Positions 9,026 to 18,081 of a stretch of DNA of 64,000 nucleotides are shown piece by piece (position 1 is the first letter of the stretch; every line of letters starts with the position of its first letter). Source of the DNA: Streptomyces sp. I6 (GTDB taxonomy: Bacteria; Actinomycetota; Actinomycetes; Streptomycetales; Streptomycetaceae); the NCBI GenBank assembly GCA_003725745.1, contig RHDP01000001.1, positions 248,001 to 312,000 on the forward strand, written 5' to 3'. Below the pieces are notes generated by a model. That model ran no database searches, was not told the DNA's origin, and saw only the letters and a list, made by a program, of their open reading frames with translations. The position numbers were made by a program, and so were the translations under genes.

Positions 9026-9877
9026 ATGAACACCGCCGTCGCGGTGCCGGCCGCCCTGCTCTCCGCCCTCACCTTCGGCGTCGGATCGGTACTCCAGCAG
9101 CAGGCGGCGAGCGGGGCGCCCGCGGCGGCTTCCCTGCGGCCCCGGCTGCTGCTGGAGCTCGTCCGCCGTCCGCGGTGGCTGGCCGGGATGGCGCTCGTCG
9201 TCTCCTCGTTCGCGCTGCTGGGTCTCGCCCTGGCCTCCGGCCCGCTGGTGCTGGTCCAGCCGCTCGCGGCCACGGACCTCGTCTTCGCCCTCCCGTTCCT
9301 CGCCTACCGCCGCCGCGTCCCCCTGACCCGCGCGGAGGCCGTGGGAATCCTGTGCACCGCGGGCGGTGTGGCGCTGTTCCTGACGGTCCTGCCGGAGCCC
9401 GCCCAAGGGGCGGTCCCGGACATCGCCGACTGGGTGCCCGTACTCGCCGCCGTCGGCGGCGCCGTGGCCATCCTGGCTCCCGTCGGCCTGCGGCGCCGCG
9501 GCACGACGAGGACGGCCCTGTTCGCCGTCTGCGCCGCGCTGCTGTTCGCGCTGCTCGACAGCCTGACCAAGAGCACCGCGGAGAGGTTCCAGAGCGAGGG
9601 CACGGGCGCGTTCCTCGCCTGGGAGCCGTACTCGCTGATCCTCGTCGGCGTGCTGGGCCTGACCATGTCGCAGAGCGCGTACCAGGCCGGTTCGCTGGCC
9701 GTCAGCCTGCCGATCATCGACACGCTGGAACCGATCGGGGCCGTGCTGATCGGCATCGCCGTCTTCGGCGAACGGCTGGCGCAGTCCCCTGCGGCGCTGG
9801 CCGTACAGATGCTGGGCGCGGCCGTGGCCGTGGCCGGCATCATCGTCCTCGACCGCTCGCCCCTGGCCCGCGTCTGA
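9026..9877 (+). CDS. DMT-superfamily (EamA/NIPA-like) transporter
   Basis: A 283-residue integral membrane protein with about nine or ten hydrophobic segments starting at residue 5 (AVPAALLSALTFGVGSVLQQ). The two halves and the C-terminal motif LPIIDTLEPIGAVLIGIAVFGERL are typical of drug/metabolite-type permeases. In the actinobacterial members, QQQAA in the first helix and VQPLAATDLVFALP in the third are characteristic. The substrate is unknown. ATG 9026 has no strong ribosome-binding site but leads directly into the first helix. It stands alone, between the USP gene and the pyruvate phosphate dikinase gene. The family assignment is firm, the function open. Confidence 0.85.
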   Translation: MNTAVAVPAALLSALTFGVGSVLQQQAASGAPAAASLRPRLLLELVRRPRWLAGMALVVSSFALLGLALASGPLVLVQPLAATDLVFALPFLAYRRRVPLTRAEAVGILCTAGGVALFLTVLPEPAQGAVPDIADWVPVLAAVGGAVAILAPVGLRRRGTTRTALFAVCAALLFALLDSLTKSTAERFQSEGTGAFLAWEPYSLILVGVLGLTMSQSAYQAGSLAVSLPIIDTLEPIGAVLIGIAVFGERLAQSPAALAVQMLGAAVAVAGIIVLDRSPLARV

Positions 9878-9893
9878 GGGAGCCGTACCCCGC

Positions 9894-9940
9894 CCGTGGC
9901 GGCCCGGGGACCCGGCCGCCGTGCGGCCGCCCCGCCACGG
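9894..9940 (+). terminator. Nested hairpins after the DMT transporter gene
   Basis: CCGTGGCGG at 9894-9902 pairs with 9932-9940, enclosing an inner CGGCCG/CGGCCG stem. Position just after the stop at 9877 fits a terminator. Confidence 0.55.
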
Positions 9941-9974
9941 CCGCCGTCCGGGACTCCGCCCCGCCGGGTCCGAT

Positions 9975-10045
9975 CGTCCCCGCGGAGGGACGTTCGGCCC
10001 CTCACCCCCGCGGACCGCGTTCGGTGACAGTGGAACCAGTCACCG
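9975..10045 (+). promoter_or_regulatory. Two inverted repeats upstream of pyruvate phosphate dikinase
   Basis: CGTCCC-N6-GGGACG at 9975-9992 and CGGTGAC-N10-GTCACCG at 10022-10045 lie about 100 and 50 bp upstream of the ATG at 10092. Either could be an operator. No matching regulator can be named from sequence alone. Confidence 0.45.
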
Positions 10046-10091
10046 CCGGCCGTACGCGGAGGCCGGCTGGTCATCGCGGAGGCAGGCCGGC

Positions 10092-12788
10092 ATGACCGAG
10101 TACGTGTACGACTTCACCGAGGGCGGCCGCGGCATGGCGGACCTCCTCGGCAGCAAGGGCGCCAACCTCGCGGAGATGACCCGCCTGGGACTGCCCGTGC
10201 CGAGGGGGTTCACCATCACCACCGAGGCATGCCGCGTCTTCCTGACGACGGGTGAGCCTCCTCCCGAGCTGGAGCGGCAGCTCGCCGAGCACCTTTCGGC
10301 GCTGGAGCGGGCCGCCGGAAAGCGGCTCGGGCAGGCGGACGACCCGCTGCTCGTCTCGGTCAGGTCCGGGGCCCGGGTCTCGATGCCCGGAATGATGGAG
10401 ACCATCCTCGACGTCGGACTCAACGACCACTCGGTGCTCGGGCTGGCCGCGACGTCCGGGCGGGAGCGGTTCGCCTGGGACTCGTACCGGCGACTGGTGC
10501 AGATGTTCGGGACCACGGTGATGGGAGTGGACGCCTCGCTCTTCGAGGAGACGCTCGCCCGCGTCCGGGAACAGCATCATGTCCCCGACGACAGCCGGCT
10601 GGACGTCTGCGACCTCGTCCGGATCGTCGAGTCCTTCAAGGACCTGATCGCCGAGCGGACGGGCCGCCGGTTTCCGCACCCCGCCGCGGAGCAGTTGCGG
10701 CAGGCGGTCCTGGCCGTGTTCGCCTCCTGGAACGGCGAGCGCGCGAAGCTGTACCGGCACCGCGAGCACATCCCCGACGACCTGGGCACCGCGGCCGTCG
10801 TGCAGACCATGGTCTTCGGCAACCTGGGCCGGGACTCGGGCAGCGGCGTGGCCTTCACCCGGGACCCGGCGACGGGCCGTGCGGGGATGTACGGCGACTA
10901 CCTGCCGAGTGCCCAGGGCGAGGACGTCGTCTCCGGGGTGCGCAACACGCTGCCCCTCCGGGAACTGGCCGAGCTGGACCCGGTGTCCTTCGCACAGCTC
11001 CGGCAGCACCTGGACCGGCTGGAGGGGCACTACCGCGACCTGTGCGACGTCGAGTTCACGATCGAACGCGGCAGACTCTGGATGCTGCAGACCCGCGTCG
11101 GGAAGCGCACCGCCCAGGCGGCGTTCACCATGGCCTCGGACATGGCCGACGAAGGCCTGATCACGAGCCGTCGGGCCCTGACCCGCGTCGGGGGTGAGCA
11201 GCTCGCGCAGCTCATGTTCCCGCGCTTCGACACCACCGGCGCGTCCGACGCCCTCGTCAGGGGCGTCCCCGCCTCCCCGGGAGCCGCCGTGGGAGCGGTC
11301 GTCTTCGACTCGGCGGAGGCGGTGCGCAGGGCGGGCGCCGGGGAGAAGGTGGTACTCGTACGGAACGAGACCACGGCGGCGGACCTGCCCGGCATGATCG
11401 CCGCCCAGGCCGTGCTCACGGCTCGCGGAGGCAGGACCAGCCACGCGGCGGTGGTCGCACGAGGCATGGGCACCGTGTGCGTGTGCGGTGCGGAGGACAT
11501 GATCGTGGACGTACGAGCGCGCTGCCTCGTCGCCGGCGGATCGACCGTCGGCGAGGGCGCGGTCGTGTCCGTCGACGGCTCGGAGGGCGTCGTCCGGCTG
11601 GGAGCCCTGCCGCTGGTCGAATCCGACGTCATGCGCTACTTCGACAGCGCCGTGTCCGCCCGAGACGGGGCCGTGCCGGAGTCGGTGCGTCCCGTCCACC
11701 GACTGATGGCGGAGGCCGACGCGGCACGGCGGCTGCGGGTGCGGGCGAACGCGGACACCCCGCAGGACGCGGCCCGGGCGCGCCGCTACGGGGCCGAGGG
11801 AATCGGTCTCTGCCGCACCGAGCACATGTTCCTCGGTGACCGGCGACGGCTGGTCGAGGCCGTGATCCTCGCCAACGGCGACGCGGAGCGGAAGGCGGCG
11901 CTCGGCGCGCTCCTGCCGCTCCAGCGCGCCGACTTCACCGGCATCCTGGAGGCGATGGACGGGCTCCCGGTCACCATCCGGCTGCTGGACCCGCCGCTGC
12001 ACGAGTTCCTGCCCGACCCGACGGACCTGGCCGTCCGCGCCGCGGTGAGGGATGCCGCCGGAAAGCCGCCCGATCCGCGGGACACAGCCCTGCTCGCGGC
12101 CGTCACCCGCATGCACGAGGCGAACCCGATGCTCGGGCTGCGGGGCGTCCGCCTGGGGCTGGTCGTACCCGGGCTCCTCGCCATGCAGGTGCGTGCCGTC
12201 GCCGAGGCGGTCGCTGAGCGTACGCGCGCGGGCGGGACGCCACGCGCCGAGATCATGGTCCCTCTCGTGGCCGCGGTGGAGGAACTCCGCCTCGTCCAGG
12301 ACGAGGTGGCACGAGTGCTGGCGGCGGTCTCCGCGGAGAGCGGCGTGGACGTCGCGTGTCCGGTCGGCACGATGATCGAGTTGCCGAGGGCCGCGCTGAC
12401 CGCGGGCGAACTGGCCCGGGAGGCGGAGTTCTTCTCGTTCGGAACGAACGATCTGACCCAGACGACATGGGGTTTCTCACGCGACGACGTGGAGGGCGCG
12501 TTCTTCCCCGCCTATCTGGAGCGCGGCGTGTTCCAGGCGTCCCCGTTCGAGACGATCGACCGCGACGGGGTGGGCCGACTGGTGCGGATCGCGGTCACCG
12601 AGGGGCGTGCCGCACGCCCCGGGCTGGAGACCGGCGTGTGCGGGGAGCACGGAGGCGACCCGGCGTCGGTGCGCTTCTTCCACGAGGCGGGGCTCGACTA
12701 CGTCTCCTGCTCGCCGTTCCGCGTCCCGGTCGCACGGCTGGAAGCCGGCAGGGCAGCCGTACTGGGCGAGGCCGCCCCGGACCACTGA
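10092..12788 (+). CDS. ppdK: Pyruvate, phosphate dikinase
   Basis: An 898-residue enzyme interconverting pyruvate + ATP + Pi with phosphoenolpyruvate + AMP + PPi. It has the N-terminal nucleotide-binding domain (YVYDFTEGG, GSKGANLAEMTRLGLPVP), the swivelling phosphohistidine domain with GGRTSHAAVVARGMGTV (His near residue 451) and the C-terminal PEP/pyruvate TIM barrel (GTNDLTQTTWGFSRDD near 784; catalytic Cys in CGEHGGDP near 850). Length matches bacterial PPDK. ATG 10092 has GGAGG 9 nt upstream; the open frame extends further 5' but without a site. In S. coelicolor a PPDK gene sits in the OsdR/dormancy island, which suits a role in PPi-based metabolism under low energy. Confidence 0.96.
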   Translation: MTEYVYDFTEGGRGMADLLGSKGANLAEMTRLGLPVPRGFTITTEACRVFLTTGEPPPELERQLAEHLSALERAAGKRLGQADDPLLVSVRSGARVSMPGMMETILDVGLNDHSVLGLAATSGRERFAWDSYRRLVQMFGTTVMGVDASLFEETLARVREQHHVPDDSRLDVCDLVRIVESFKDLIAERTGRRFPHPAAEQLRQAVLAVFASWNGERAKLYRHREHIPDDLGTAAVVQTMVFGNLGRDSGSGVAFTRDPATGRAGMYGDYLPSAQGEDVVSGVRNTLPLRELAELDPVSFAQLRQHLDRLEGHYRDLCDVEFTIERGRLWMLQTRVGKRTAQAAFTMASDMADEGLITSRRALTRVGGEQLAQLMFPRFDTTGASDALVRGVPASPGAAVGAVVFDSAEAVRRAGAGEKVVLVRNETTAADLPGMIAAQAVLTARGGRTSHAAVVARGMGTVCVCGAEDMIVDVRARCLVAGGSTVGEGAVVSVDGSEGVVRLGALPLVESDVMRYFDSAVSARDGAVPESVRPVHRLMAEADAARRLRVRANADTPQDAARARRYGAEGIGLCRTEHMFLGDRRRLVEAVILANGDAERKAALGALLPLQRADFTGILEAMDGLPVTIRLLDPPLHEFLPDPTDLAVRAAVRDAAGKPPDPRDTALLAAVTRMHEANPMLGLRGVRLGLVVPGLLAMQVRAVAEAVAERTRAGGTPRAEIMVPLVAAVEELRLVQDEVARVLAAVSAESGVDVACPVGTMIELPRAALTAGELAREAEFFSFGTNDLTQTTWGFSRDDVEGAFFPAYLERGVFQASPFETIDRDGVGRLVRIAVTEGRAARPGLETGVCGEHGGDPASVRFFHEAGLDYVSCSPFRVPVARLEAGRAAVLGEAAPDH

Positions 12789-13232
12789 GGGGCCTGGCCC
12801 CGGCCCGACGCCTCACCGACCTCCTCAGCCACCCGGGCGTGCCCTGGAGATCCTGGAATCGCGCCCGGTTTGCACCAGTTCACGGCGATCGGCATCCACC
12901 GGCGACCCGGAGTGGTCCGGGTCGCCGCAGCAAGGTCCTCAGCGGTGTTCTCGTGGTGGTCACGGTGAGGCGGCGGAAGCGGGCCGCCCCCAACCCTTCC
13001 CTGCGCCAGGGTCGGCCCGCCTTGCTGCACCCGCTCGGTCCGGGCCGGGCGGCCGTTCGTGCTCGCCGTGGCCGTATTCCCGTCGGCCGGCGAGGCTGCC
13101 GTCACGCGGCCGCCGTCTCCAGTCCCGGAGCGGCCTGGTCTGCTGCGGCCGACGCGTTTCCCGCCCTTACACGAGGCGTCGAGGGCGTCGTCTCGGAAGC
13201 TCCCGACACGAGGGTCCGCTGTGCGGTTTCGG
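12789..13232. other. Intergenic region, nothing recognised
   Basis: Between the PPDK gene and the convergent lectin-like gene. No RNA gene, coding segment or repeat that I can support; only short GC-rich hairpins near 12790. Confidence 0.5.
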
Positions 13233-13541
13233 TCATACGGTGCCGGCGATCCAGCCGACGGTTTCGGTGGTGTGTGTCCCGTCCGCGGTGACCTTGCCGT
13301 GGGCGTGGAGTTCGTTGATGCGGATCTTGAAGCCGACGGTGGTGACGTCGGCGATGCGCAGCCCGGGCGTGTCGGGACCGTTGAAGGTCTGGACGAACGG
13401 GACCACCACCACCGTGGACCCGTCGGGGAACGCCGCCGGGAAGGTGACCTGCGTGAAGGAGGACGTGTCCCCGCCCACGGTGGCGACGGGGTGGGAGGAA
13501 CTCAGCTGGAGTTTGCCGGTCTGGAACATGCTCACGGGCAT
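13233..13541 (-). CDS. Small H-type-lectin-like protein
   Basis: About 102 residues. The central part (SFTQVTFPAAFPDGSTVVVVP, FVQTFNGPDTPGLRIADVTT, VGFKIRINELHAHG) has the alternating beta pattern of H-type lectin domains, which bind GalNAc-like sugars in eukaryotes and occur in some bacterial proteins. No signal peptide is seen. I choose ATG 13541 (MPVSMFQTGKL); an internal ATG at 13529 is an alternative, and the frame is open further upstream to 13640. An AT-rich stretch at 13635-13700 probably holds its promoter. The domain call is by pattern only and moderately sure. Confidence 0.6.
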   Translation of the reverse strand: MPVSMFQTGKLQLSSSHPVATVGGDTSSFTQVTFPAAFPDGSTVVVVPFVQTFNGPDTPGLRIADVTTVGFKIRINELHAHGKVTADGTHTTETVGWIAGTV

Positions 13542-13940
13542 CCGCCTCTCAGCAATCGGTACCGGCAGGACCGTCGACCGGCCTCGCGGTACCGGTGTTT
13601 CGGCCGCTTCTCGTGAACCGACCAGAGAGGAACTGCCCACAGAAATACCTGTTTAACGACCTATTCACTTCTTCAGCTGTTCTTTCCCGGAAGAACCCTG
13701 CTTACGTCCGTCGGGATGCTGTATTGGCAGGCTGGCTGCGATGCCCGGCGCGGCAGCCGCGGGGGTGCGGCCCACTTACTGATCGCCGTCAGGCAGCGGC
13801 CGCCGACCTGGTCCAGGACGAAGGAGCCGGTGCAGGGTCCGGTGTCCCCGGACAGCACGGTCACGGGGAAGGCGATGAGTTCCGCGATGGCCGGCAGCAG
13901 CCCCGGCAACGGCGCCGCCTCGGGTGCGAGCCGCGCCGCC

Positions 13941-14020
13941 GTGGCCTCGTGGCCTCGTGGCGCCGTGGCGCCGTGGCGCCGTGGCGCCGTGGCGCCGTGG
14001 CGCCGTGGCGCCGTGGCGCC
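13941..14020. repeat. Ten tandem 8-bp units
   Basis: Two copies of GTGGCCTC (13941-13956) followed by eight perfect copies of GTGGCGCC (13957-14020). Because the unit is 8 bp, gain or loss of a copy changes the frame of any gene running through it. Confidence 0.97.
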
Positions 14021-14080
14021 GTCTCCGATCTCCTCTCCACGGCGAGGACGTAGTCGACACCGAGCCGGACCAGGGGCGGT

Positions 14081-14164
14081 GGTGGCGGTGGCGGTGGCGG
14101 TGGCGGTGGCGGTGGCGGTGGCGGTGGCGGTGGCGGTGGCGGTGGCGGTGGCGGTGGCGGTGGC
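14081..14164. repeat. Fourteen tandem GGTGGC hexamers
   Basis: Perfect hexanucleotide array, 84 bp, 60 bp from the 8-bp array. Read on the minus strand it encodes polyproline. Confidence 0.97.
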
Positions 14165-14476
14165 GGTGAGGGAACGACCGGGGATACGGGCAGTTCCTGA
14201 CGTACGGTCGCCGTGCCGATCACGGTGACGCCTCAGCAGCCTCGGACGATCCCCCTGTGGACAGGCGCGGGCAAGCCCAAGGGCATCCTGGGCAAGCCCG
14301 CGCCCGTCGTCGGCGGCGGCGGCGAGGCGATGGGTACACGTACCGGACCCCGCCTGTCGGTACGACCTCCTCGCCCACCGCGGCCCGGAAGCCCGGGCAC
14401 GTCGCGCGGTGATCGGTCGCGTGCCCCCGTCGCACGTACCCGCGGGAGTGCGTCGGGAGCCGTGGCGTACGGCTCG

Positions 14477-15247
14477 TCAGGAGGGGCCGGCCCGGTCCGC
14501 CCGCGACTCGGGGGCCGCAGGGGTCTGGGGGTCCGCGCTGGACTCGGAGTCGGCCCGGCACCCGTAATCCGCCCGGCACTCGCAATCCGCCCGGGACGCG
14601 GCTGGACCGGCGAACTCGCAGCGAACCTCGACGACGCCCTCGACCGCCTGGGCCAGCCGGCCGACGACGGAGGCGAGGTCGCTCTCGCCGACCGTGCCGC
14701 CGAGCGTGACGACCCCGTCGGCGACGGCGACGCGTATCCCCTGGAGGGAGCCCGCGAAGAGACGGTCGACGAGGCCCTGGACGTCCCCCGCGATGTCCTC
14801 GTCGGGGCGGAGGAAGACCTTGAGGAGGTCCGTCCGGCTGACGACGCCCAGCAGTGCGCCGCGGCCGTCCACCACGGGCAGACGCTTCACGTGGTGCCGG
14901 GCCATGAGGCGGGCGGCGTGGGGCAGGGTCGCCGCGGCGCGGACCGTGATCGGCGGAGCGGTCATGAGGTCCTCGGCCCTCACGACCCCGGCCCCCGCGG
15001 CGCTACCCGGCAGCTTCCGGTTCCGGTCCACGGGCGCCGGGTCGGCGCCGCGGAGCTCCTCCCTCCGGAGGAGGTCGGCCTCGGACACGACCCCGACCAC
15101 GCGCCTCCCGTCGTCGACGACCGGGACCGCGCTCACATGCCACCGGCCCATCGCTGCCACCACGTCCTTGAACCGCGCGTGCGGGGCGACCGCGACGACG
15201 GTCCTGGTCATCACGTCCTCGACGGAGTACGGGGCGGAAGGCGTCAC
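14477..15247 (-). CDS. CBS-CBS-BON protein with Cys/Ser/Asp-rich tail
   Basis: A 256-residue protein: CBS1 (VEDVMTRTVVAVAPHARFKD, VSAVPVVDDGRRVVGVVSEADLL), CBS2 (AEDLMTAPPITVRAAATLPH, VKRLPVVDGRGALLGVVSRTDLL) and a BON domain (about 155-215, VAVADGVVTLGGTVGESDL). Unlike its two paralogues it carries a roughly 40-residue tail with repeated ADCECRADYGCRADSESSAD-type units. GTG start 15247 with GCGAGG 6 nt upstream. It is divergent from the XRE-PNPOx regulator at 15605. Probably an adenylate-sensing stress protein, as for the other two. Confidence 0.9.
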   Translation of the reverse strand: MTPSAPYSVEDVMTRTVVAVAPHARFKDVVAAMGRWHVSAVPVVDDGRRVVGVVSEADLLRREELRGADPAPVDRNRKLPGSAAGAGVVRAEDLMTAPPITVRAAATLPHAARLMARHHVKRLPVVDGRGALLGVVSRTDLLKVFLRPDEDIAGDVQGLVDRLFAGSLQGIRVAVADGVVTLGGTVGESDLASVVGRLAQAVEGVVEVRCEFAGPAASRADCECRADYGCRADSESSADPQTPAAPESRADRAGPS

Positions 15248-15604
15248 GGTGTGCCTCGCAGAGGAGCCGGCTGCCGGCAGTTCGCCGCGGACCGGGGTTC
15301 ACGGTCACCTGGGATCACTGTCACACGCACGGGCCGCTTCCCGGATGGGCCGACAGGGGCCGCCTCAGGGCCGTCCGGCCCAAGCGCCGCACGCTGCGCC
15401 CAGGACACCCTGTCGGTGGAGGTACCCGCGGCGAGGAGGGGTGGCGCGGCCGGGACGCATCGTCCCGGCCCGCGCGGACGGGCAGCGGGACTCCCTCCGC
15501 TGCAGGGGCACGCGAGGCCGCCCCGCTAGGCCCGGGCGCGCCAGGCGAGACCGCGCCTGACCGCCGGTGGTGCCCGAGCCGCCCATGAGGAGAGGTGTAC
15601 CAAG
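15248..15604. other. Divergent promoter region between CBS-BON and XRE-PNPOx genes
   Basis: No gene. Contains a palindrome GGGCC-GTCC-GGCCC at 15368-15381, a possible operator for either direction, and the ribosome-binding site GAGGAGAGG at about 15587. Confidence 0.5.
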
Positions 15605-16294
15605 ATGCCCAGCACGTCAGCGCACGGCTCCGGAGCCGCGACGCCGTCGCACTCGCGCACCGACCTCGGTCGCCGGCTCGCGGCCCGACGCGAGCAACTC
15701 GGCCTGAGCCGGGACGACGTGGCCGAGCGCAGCGGCGCCGCCGCCGGCTACATCCGGTACCTGGAGGAGCGGCCCGCGGCACCCGACACGGCCACCCTGC
15801 GGCAGATCGCCGCCGCCCTGGAAACGACGGTGGCCGAACTGGCCGGGGGGACGGCGGACCAGCCGCCGGGGCCGGGCGCCGCCCTGCGGGGTGCCGAACT
15901 CGCCGAGCTGGACGAGGCGGAGTGCCGAACCCTGATGGCCGGCCACGGTGTCGGACGGATCGGGGTACTCACGCCCGAGGGGCCGGCGGTGGTGCCGGTC
16001 AACTATGTCGTCGACGGAGCCTCCGTCGCCTTCCGTACCTCACTCGGCAAGGTCCCGTCCTTCGCTGCGGGAAGCGAGGTCGCCTTCGAGGTGGACCGTA
16101 TCGACGACGCCTTCAGCAGGGGCTGGAGCGTCCTCGCGGTGGGGCGGGCACGGGCCGTCACCGACGAGGACGCGATCCGCCGGCTGACCGCACTGGCCCC
16201 GACGGCGCCGTGGGCGGGAGGTGCCCGCGACCTGTGGATCGAGTTCGCGCCGTCCCGCGTCACCGGACGCAGAGTCGTCGCCCCGGACGGCTGA
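15605..16294 (+). CDS. XRE-family HTH fused to PNPOx-like flavin-binding domain
   Basis: A 229-residue protein. The N-terminal XRE helix-turn-helix (LGRRLAARREQLGLSRDDVA, YIRYLEERPAAPDTATLRQI; about 20-80) is joined to a pyridoxamine-phosphate-oxidase-like split barrel (about 100-225: RIGVLTPEGPAVVPVNYVVD, AFRTSLGKV, SEVAFEVDRIDD, GWSVLAVGRARAV). Such barrels bind FMN, F420 or heme, so redox- or cofactor-dependent DNA binding is inferred. ATG 15605 follows GAGGAGAGG with acceptable spacing. It is close kin of the DUF1918-containing protein at 22224-23191. It is divergent from a CBS-BON gene, a pairing that recurs at 23 kb. Confidence 0.92.
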   Translation: MPSTSAHGSGAATPSHSRTDLGRRLAARREQLGLSRDDVAERSGAAAGYIRYLEERPAAPDTATLRQIAAALETTVAELAGGTADQPPGPGAALRGAELAELDEAECRTLMAGHGVGRIGVLTPEGPAVVPVNYVVDGASVAFRTSLGKVPSFAAGSEVAFEVDRIDDAFSRGWSVLAVGRARAVTDEDAIRRLTALAPTAPWAGGARDLWIEFAPSRVTGRRVVAPDG

Positions 16295-16550
16295 ACCGGC
16301 TCGCCCGGACAGCACGTCGGGCCCGACCGGCGCGCGGGCCCGGCACAGTACGTAGGGGCCGGCACAGTGCACCCCGGATCGCGACGACCCTCCCGGGACA
16401 GCCGGCGCGACGACCGTGCTGCCCGACCGTGAGAGGTGGCACGGGGACGGCTGCCGGCCTGTGCGGCGGGCGTCGCGGGCGACCCCGATGCAGTGGTGCC
16501 AACGCGGTGGTTCCGGCGCGGCCCGGTGGTACCGGGGTGGTCACGCCCCG

Positions 16551-16620
16551 CTGACCGGTGGCATCGCGTCCGCCGCGTCACCCGATGCGGGACGCTGACC
16601 GGTGGCATCGCGTCCGCCGC
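16551..16620. repeat. 26-bp direct repeat, period 44 bp
   Basis: Bases 16551-16576 are repeated exactly at 16595-16620 (unit starts CTGACCGGTGGCATCG). Confidence 0.9.
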
Positions 16621-17010
16621 ATCGTCCCTCGGGTCCGCCGGTCGACACTTCGCCGGGCGTCACTCGGGGCCCGGTGCCACTCGGGGCGGGACGCAGGAGG
16701 CACCCGGACCCGCGCCGTCACGGCGGCGGTTCCCGGCCTCGTGGTACCGGCGCGGGGGCCGCTGCCGGGTCGTGTCCCGCGTCGTGGTGTAGGGGATCAA
16801 GCTTTACGCGTTCCGGTACGAGGCGCCTGACGATCTCCGCAGACGCGCCAGTCCACGAGGCGCCCTGCTGAGGCGAGTTGAACACCCGACCGAGCTCAGC
16901 CACCGTCCCCGACTGCGGATTCCGGTGCCTTGATCGGCTACACCATTCTGCGGACGCCATCCGCTGCTGCCGGTGCTGCTCTCGCCTACCGGCTCCGTTC
17001 GCCCCCTTCA

Positions 17011-17061
17011 CGGGAGACGACGTCGGGCATCGCGCACGGGAGACGACGTCGGGCATCGCGC
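17011..17061. repeat. 25-bp tandem repeat, two copies plus a degenerate third
   Basis: The unit beginning CGGGAGACGACGTCGGG occurs at 17011-17035 and 17037-17061; a decayed third copy follows from about 17065, at the end of the nitroreductase gene. Confidence 0.9.
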
Positions 17062-17076
17062 GAGCGGGAGAGGACG

Positions 17077-18060
17077 TCAGGCCATCTCCAGCACGTCCTC
17101 CACCGGACGGCGGGGCGTCCTCGGGCCCTCCGGGCCGTACCCGAGACGGATCACCATCTGTACGTGCCCCATCGAGGAGGCGGGGTCGCGCAGGGCCCAG
17201 CGCAGCTCGGGCCATTCCAGGGCCTGCGACGTCAGGGACGTGACCAGGCCGTCCAGAGTGGCCTGCAGCAGCACGCGTTGCAGTGCCTGTCCGGCCGTGA
17301 GCCAGTCGGCGGGGCCGTCGTGGGTCGTTCCCAGCAGGGCGAGCTGGGGGCGCTTCTCGAACGTGGCGCTGCCCCGCCCGGCCACCGTCCGGCCGGTGGC
17401 GAAGTCCCGTACCGGGGCGGTGACATCGTGCTGCCGGGGGCCGAAGGCGTTCGCGGGGATGCCCTCCCCCGGCGGGGTCGCGCCGCCCATGCCGGTCCAG
17501 CGCCGCAGCTCCTCCCGTGCCTCCGGGTCGAGCGACTCGCGGCCCTCCGCGTCGTGGAGCAGGTGAAGGACCTCCTGGACGTGCCAGGCGCCGGGCACTT
17601 GGAGCCGTGCGCCCTCCTTCCGCGCGGCGGCCCGCAGTCCGTCCAGCACACCGGTGGGGATGTCCTCCCCGGTGAACGGGAAGCGACTGGTGCGGCGCCG
17701 GTGAATCGCGGGGTGGAGCGCGGCGAGGTCGTCGTCCAGCCGTACCGGGCGGTCCAGGCGCACCTCCGCCAGCAGCCACGGATCGGCCGGATCGGGGAGC
17801 AGCGCGGTGTACGGCTCCCTCCCCGCACAGGCGGCCGCCACCCTCAGGTTGAACAGTGCAGCGCCGCACCCGAGGTGCAGTGCGCGGTGGTCCGGGTCGG
17901 ACTTCGCCATGGCCCGTTCCGGATCGCCGAAGAGCCGGATCGCGGAGCGGGCCCCGAGGTACCGGAACCGCCAGGGCTGGGCGTTGTGCACGGACGGTGC
18001 CGCCGTGGCATCCCGGACGAGGGAGGTGACGACGGCCGCCTCGAGGGGTTCTGCGGTCAT
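17077..18060 (-). CDS. Acg-like nitroreductase-family protein
   Basis: A 327-residue member of the actinobacterial Acg family, a nitroreductase fold thought to sequester FMN rather than turn over nitro compounds. Visible: DATAAPSVHNAQPWRFRYLG near the N-terminus (the conserved SxHNxQPW motif), IHRRRTSRFPF around 130, and the C-terminal GHVQMVIRLGYGPEGPRTPRRP. The M. tuberculosis homologue Rv2032 (Acg) belongs to the DosR dormancy regulon. ATG 18060 has GGAG 6 nt upstream. It lies 21 bp downstream of the USP gene on the same strand, so the two probably form an operon. Confidence 0.9.
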   Translation of the reverse strand: MTAEPLEAAVVTSLVRDATAAPSVHNAQPWRFRYLGARSAIRLFGDPERAMAKSDPDHRALHLGCGAALFNLRVAAACAGREPYTALLPDPADPWLLAEVRLDRPVRLDDDLAALHPAIHRRRTSRFPFTGEDIPTGVLDGLRAAARKEGARLQVPGAWHVQEVLHLLHDAEGRESLDPEAREELRRWTGMGGATPPGEGIPANAFGPRQHDVTAPVRDFATGRTVAGRGSATFEKRPQLALLGTTHDGPADWLTAGQALQRVLLQATLDGLVTSLTSQALEWPELRWALRDPASSMGHVQMVIRLGYGPEGPRTPRRPVEDVLEMA

Positions 18061-18081
18061 CAAGGGCTCCAGGGTCGGCGG

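Larger units (their letters stand above)
13542..14476. other. Low-complexity intergenic region with two microsatellite blocks
   Basis: No gene is confidently recognised. On the minus strand a frame from 14223 reads VRQELPVSPVVP, a polyproline run, PLVRLGVDYVLAVERR and then Arg/His-rich repeats. Another minus frame at 13790-13909 reads GLLPAIAELIAFPVTVLSG. These could be pieces of one repeat-disrupted gene, because the 8-bp repeat rotates the frame, but I cannot name a family. Confidence 0.4.
16295..17076. other. Intergenic region with two short direct repeats
   Basis: No recognisable gene in 780 bp. Contains the repeats at 16551-16620 and 17011-17061. A mid-region stretch with lower GC (16795-16940) could be promoter or decayed DNA, but has no recognisable protein similarity. 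Confidence 0.5.

Noticed and set aside
10071-12116. 681-codon minus-strand open frame within PPDK
   Set aside because: Shadow of the PPDK gene; no recognisable domain.
14213-15529. 438-codon plus-strand open frame
   Set aside because: Antisense to a CBS-CBS-BON gene with intact motifs and a ribosome site.
16718-17076. Transposase fragment suspected from a lower-GC patch and short repeats
   Set aside because: No transposase motif, terminal inverted repeats or target duplication could be found.
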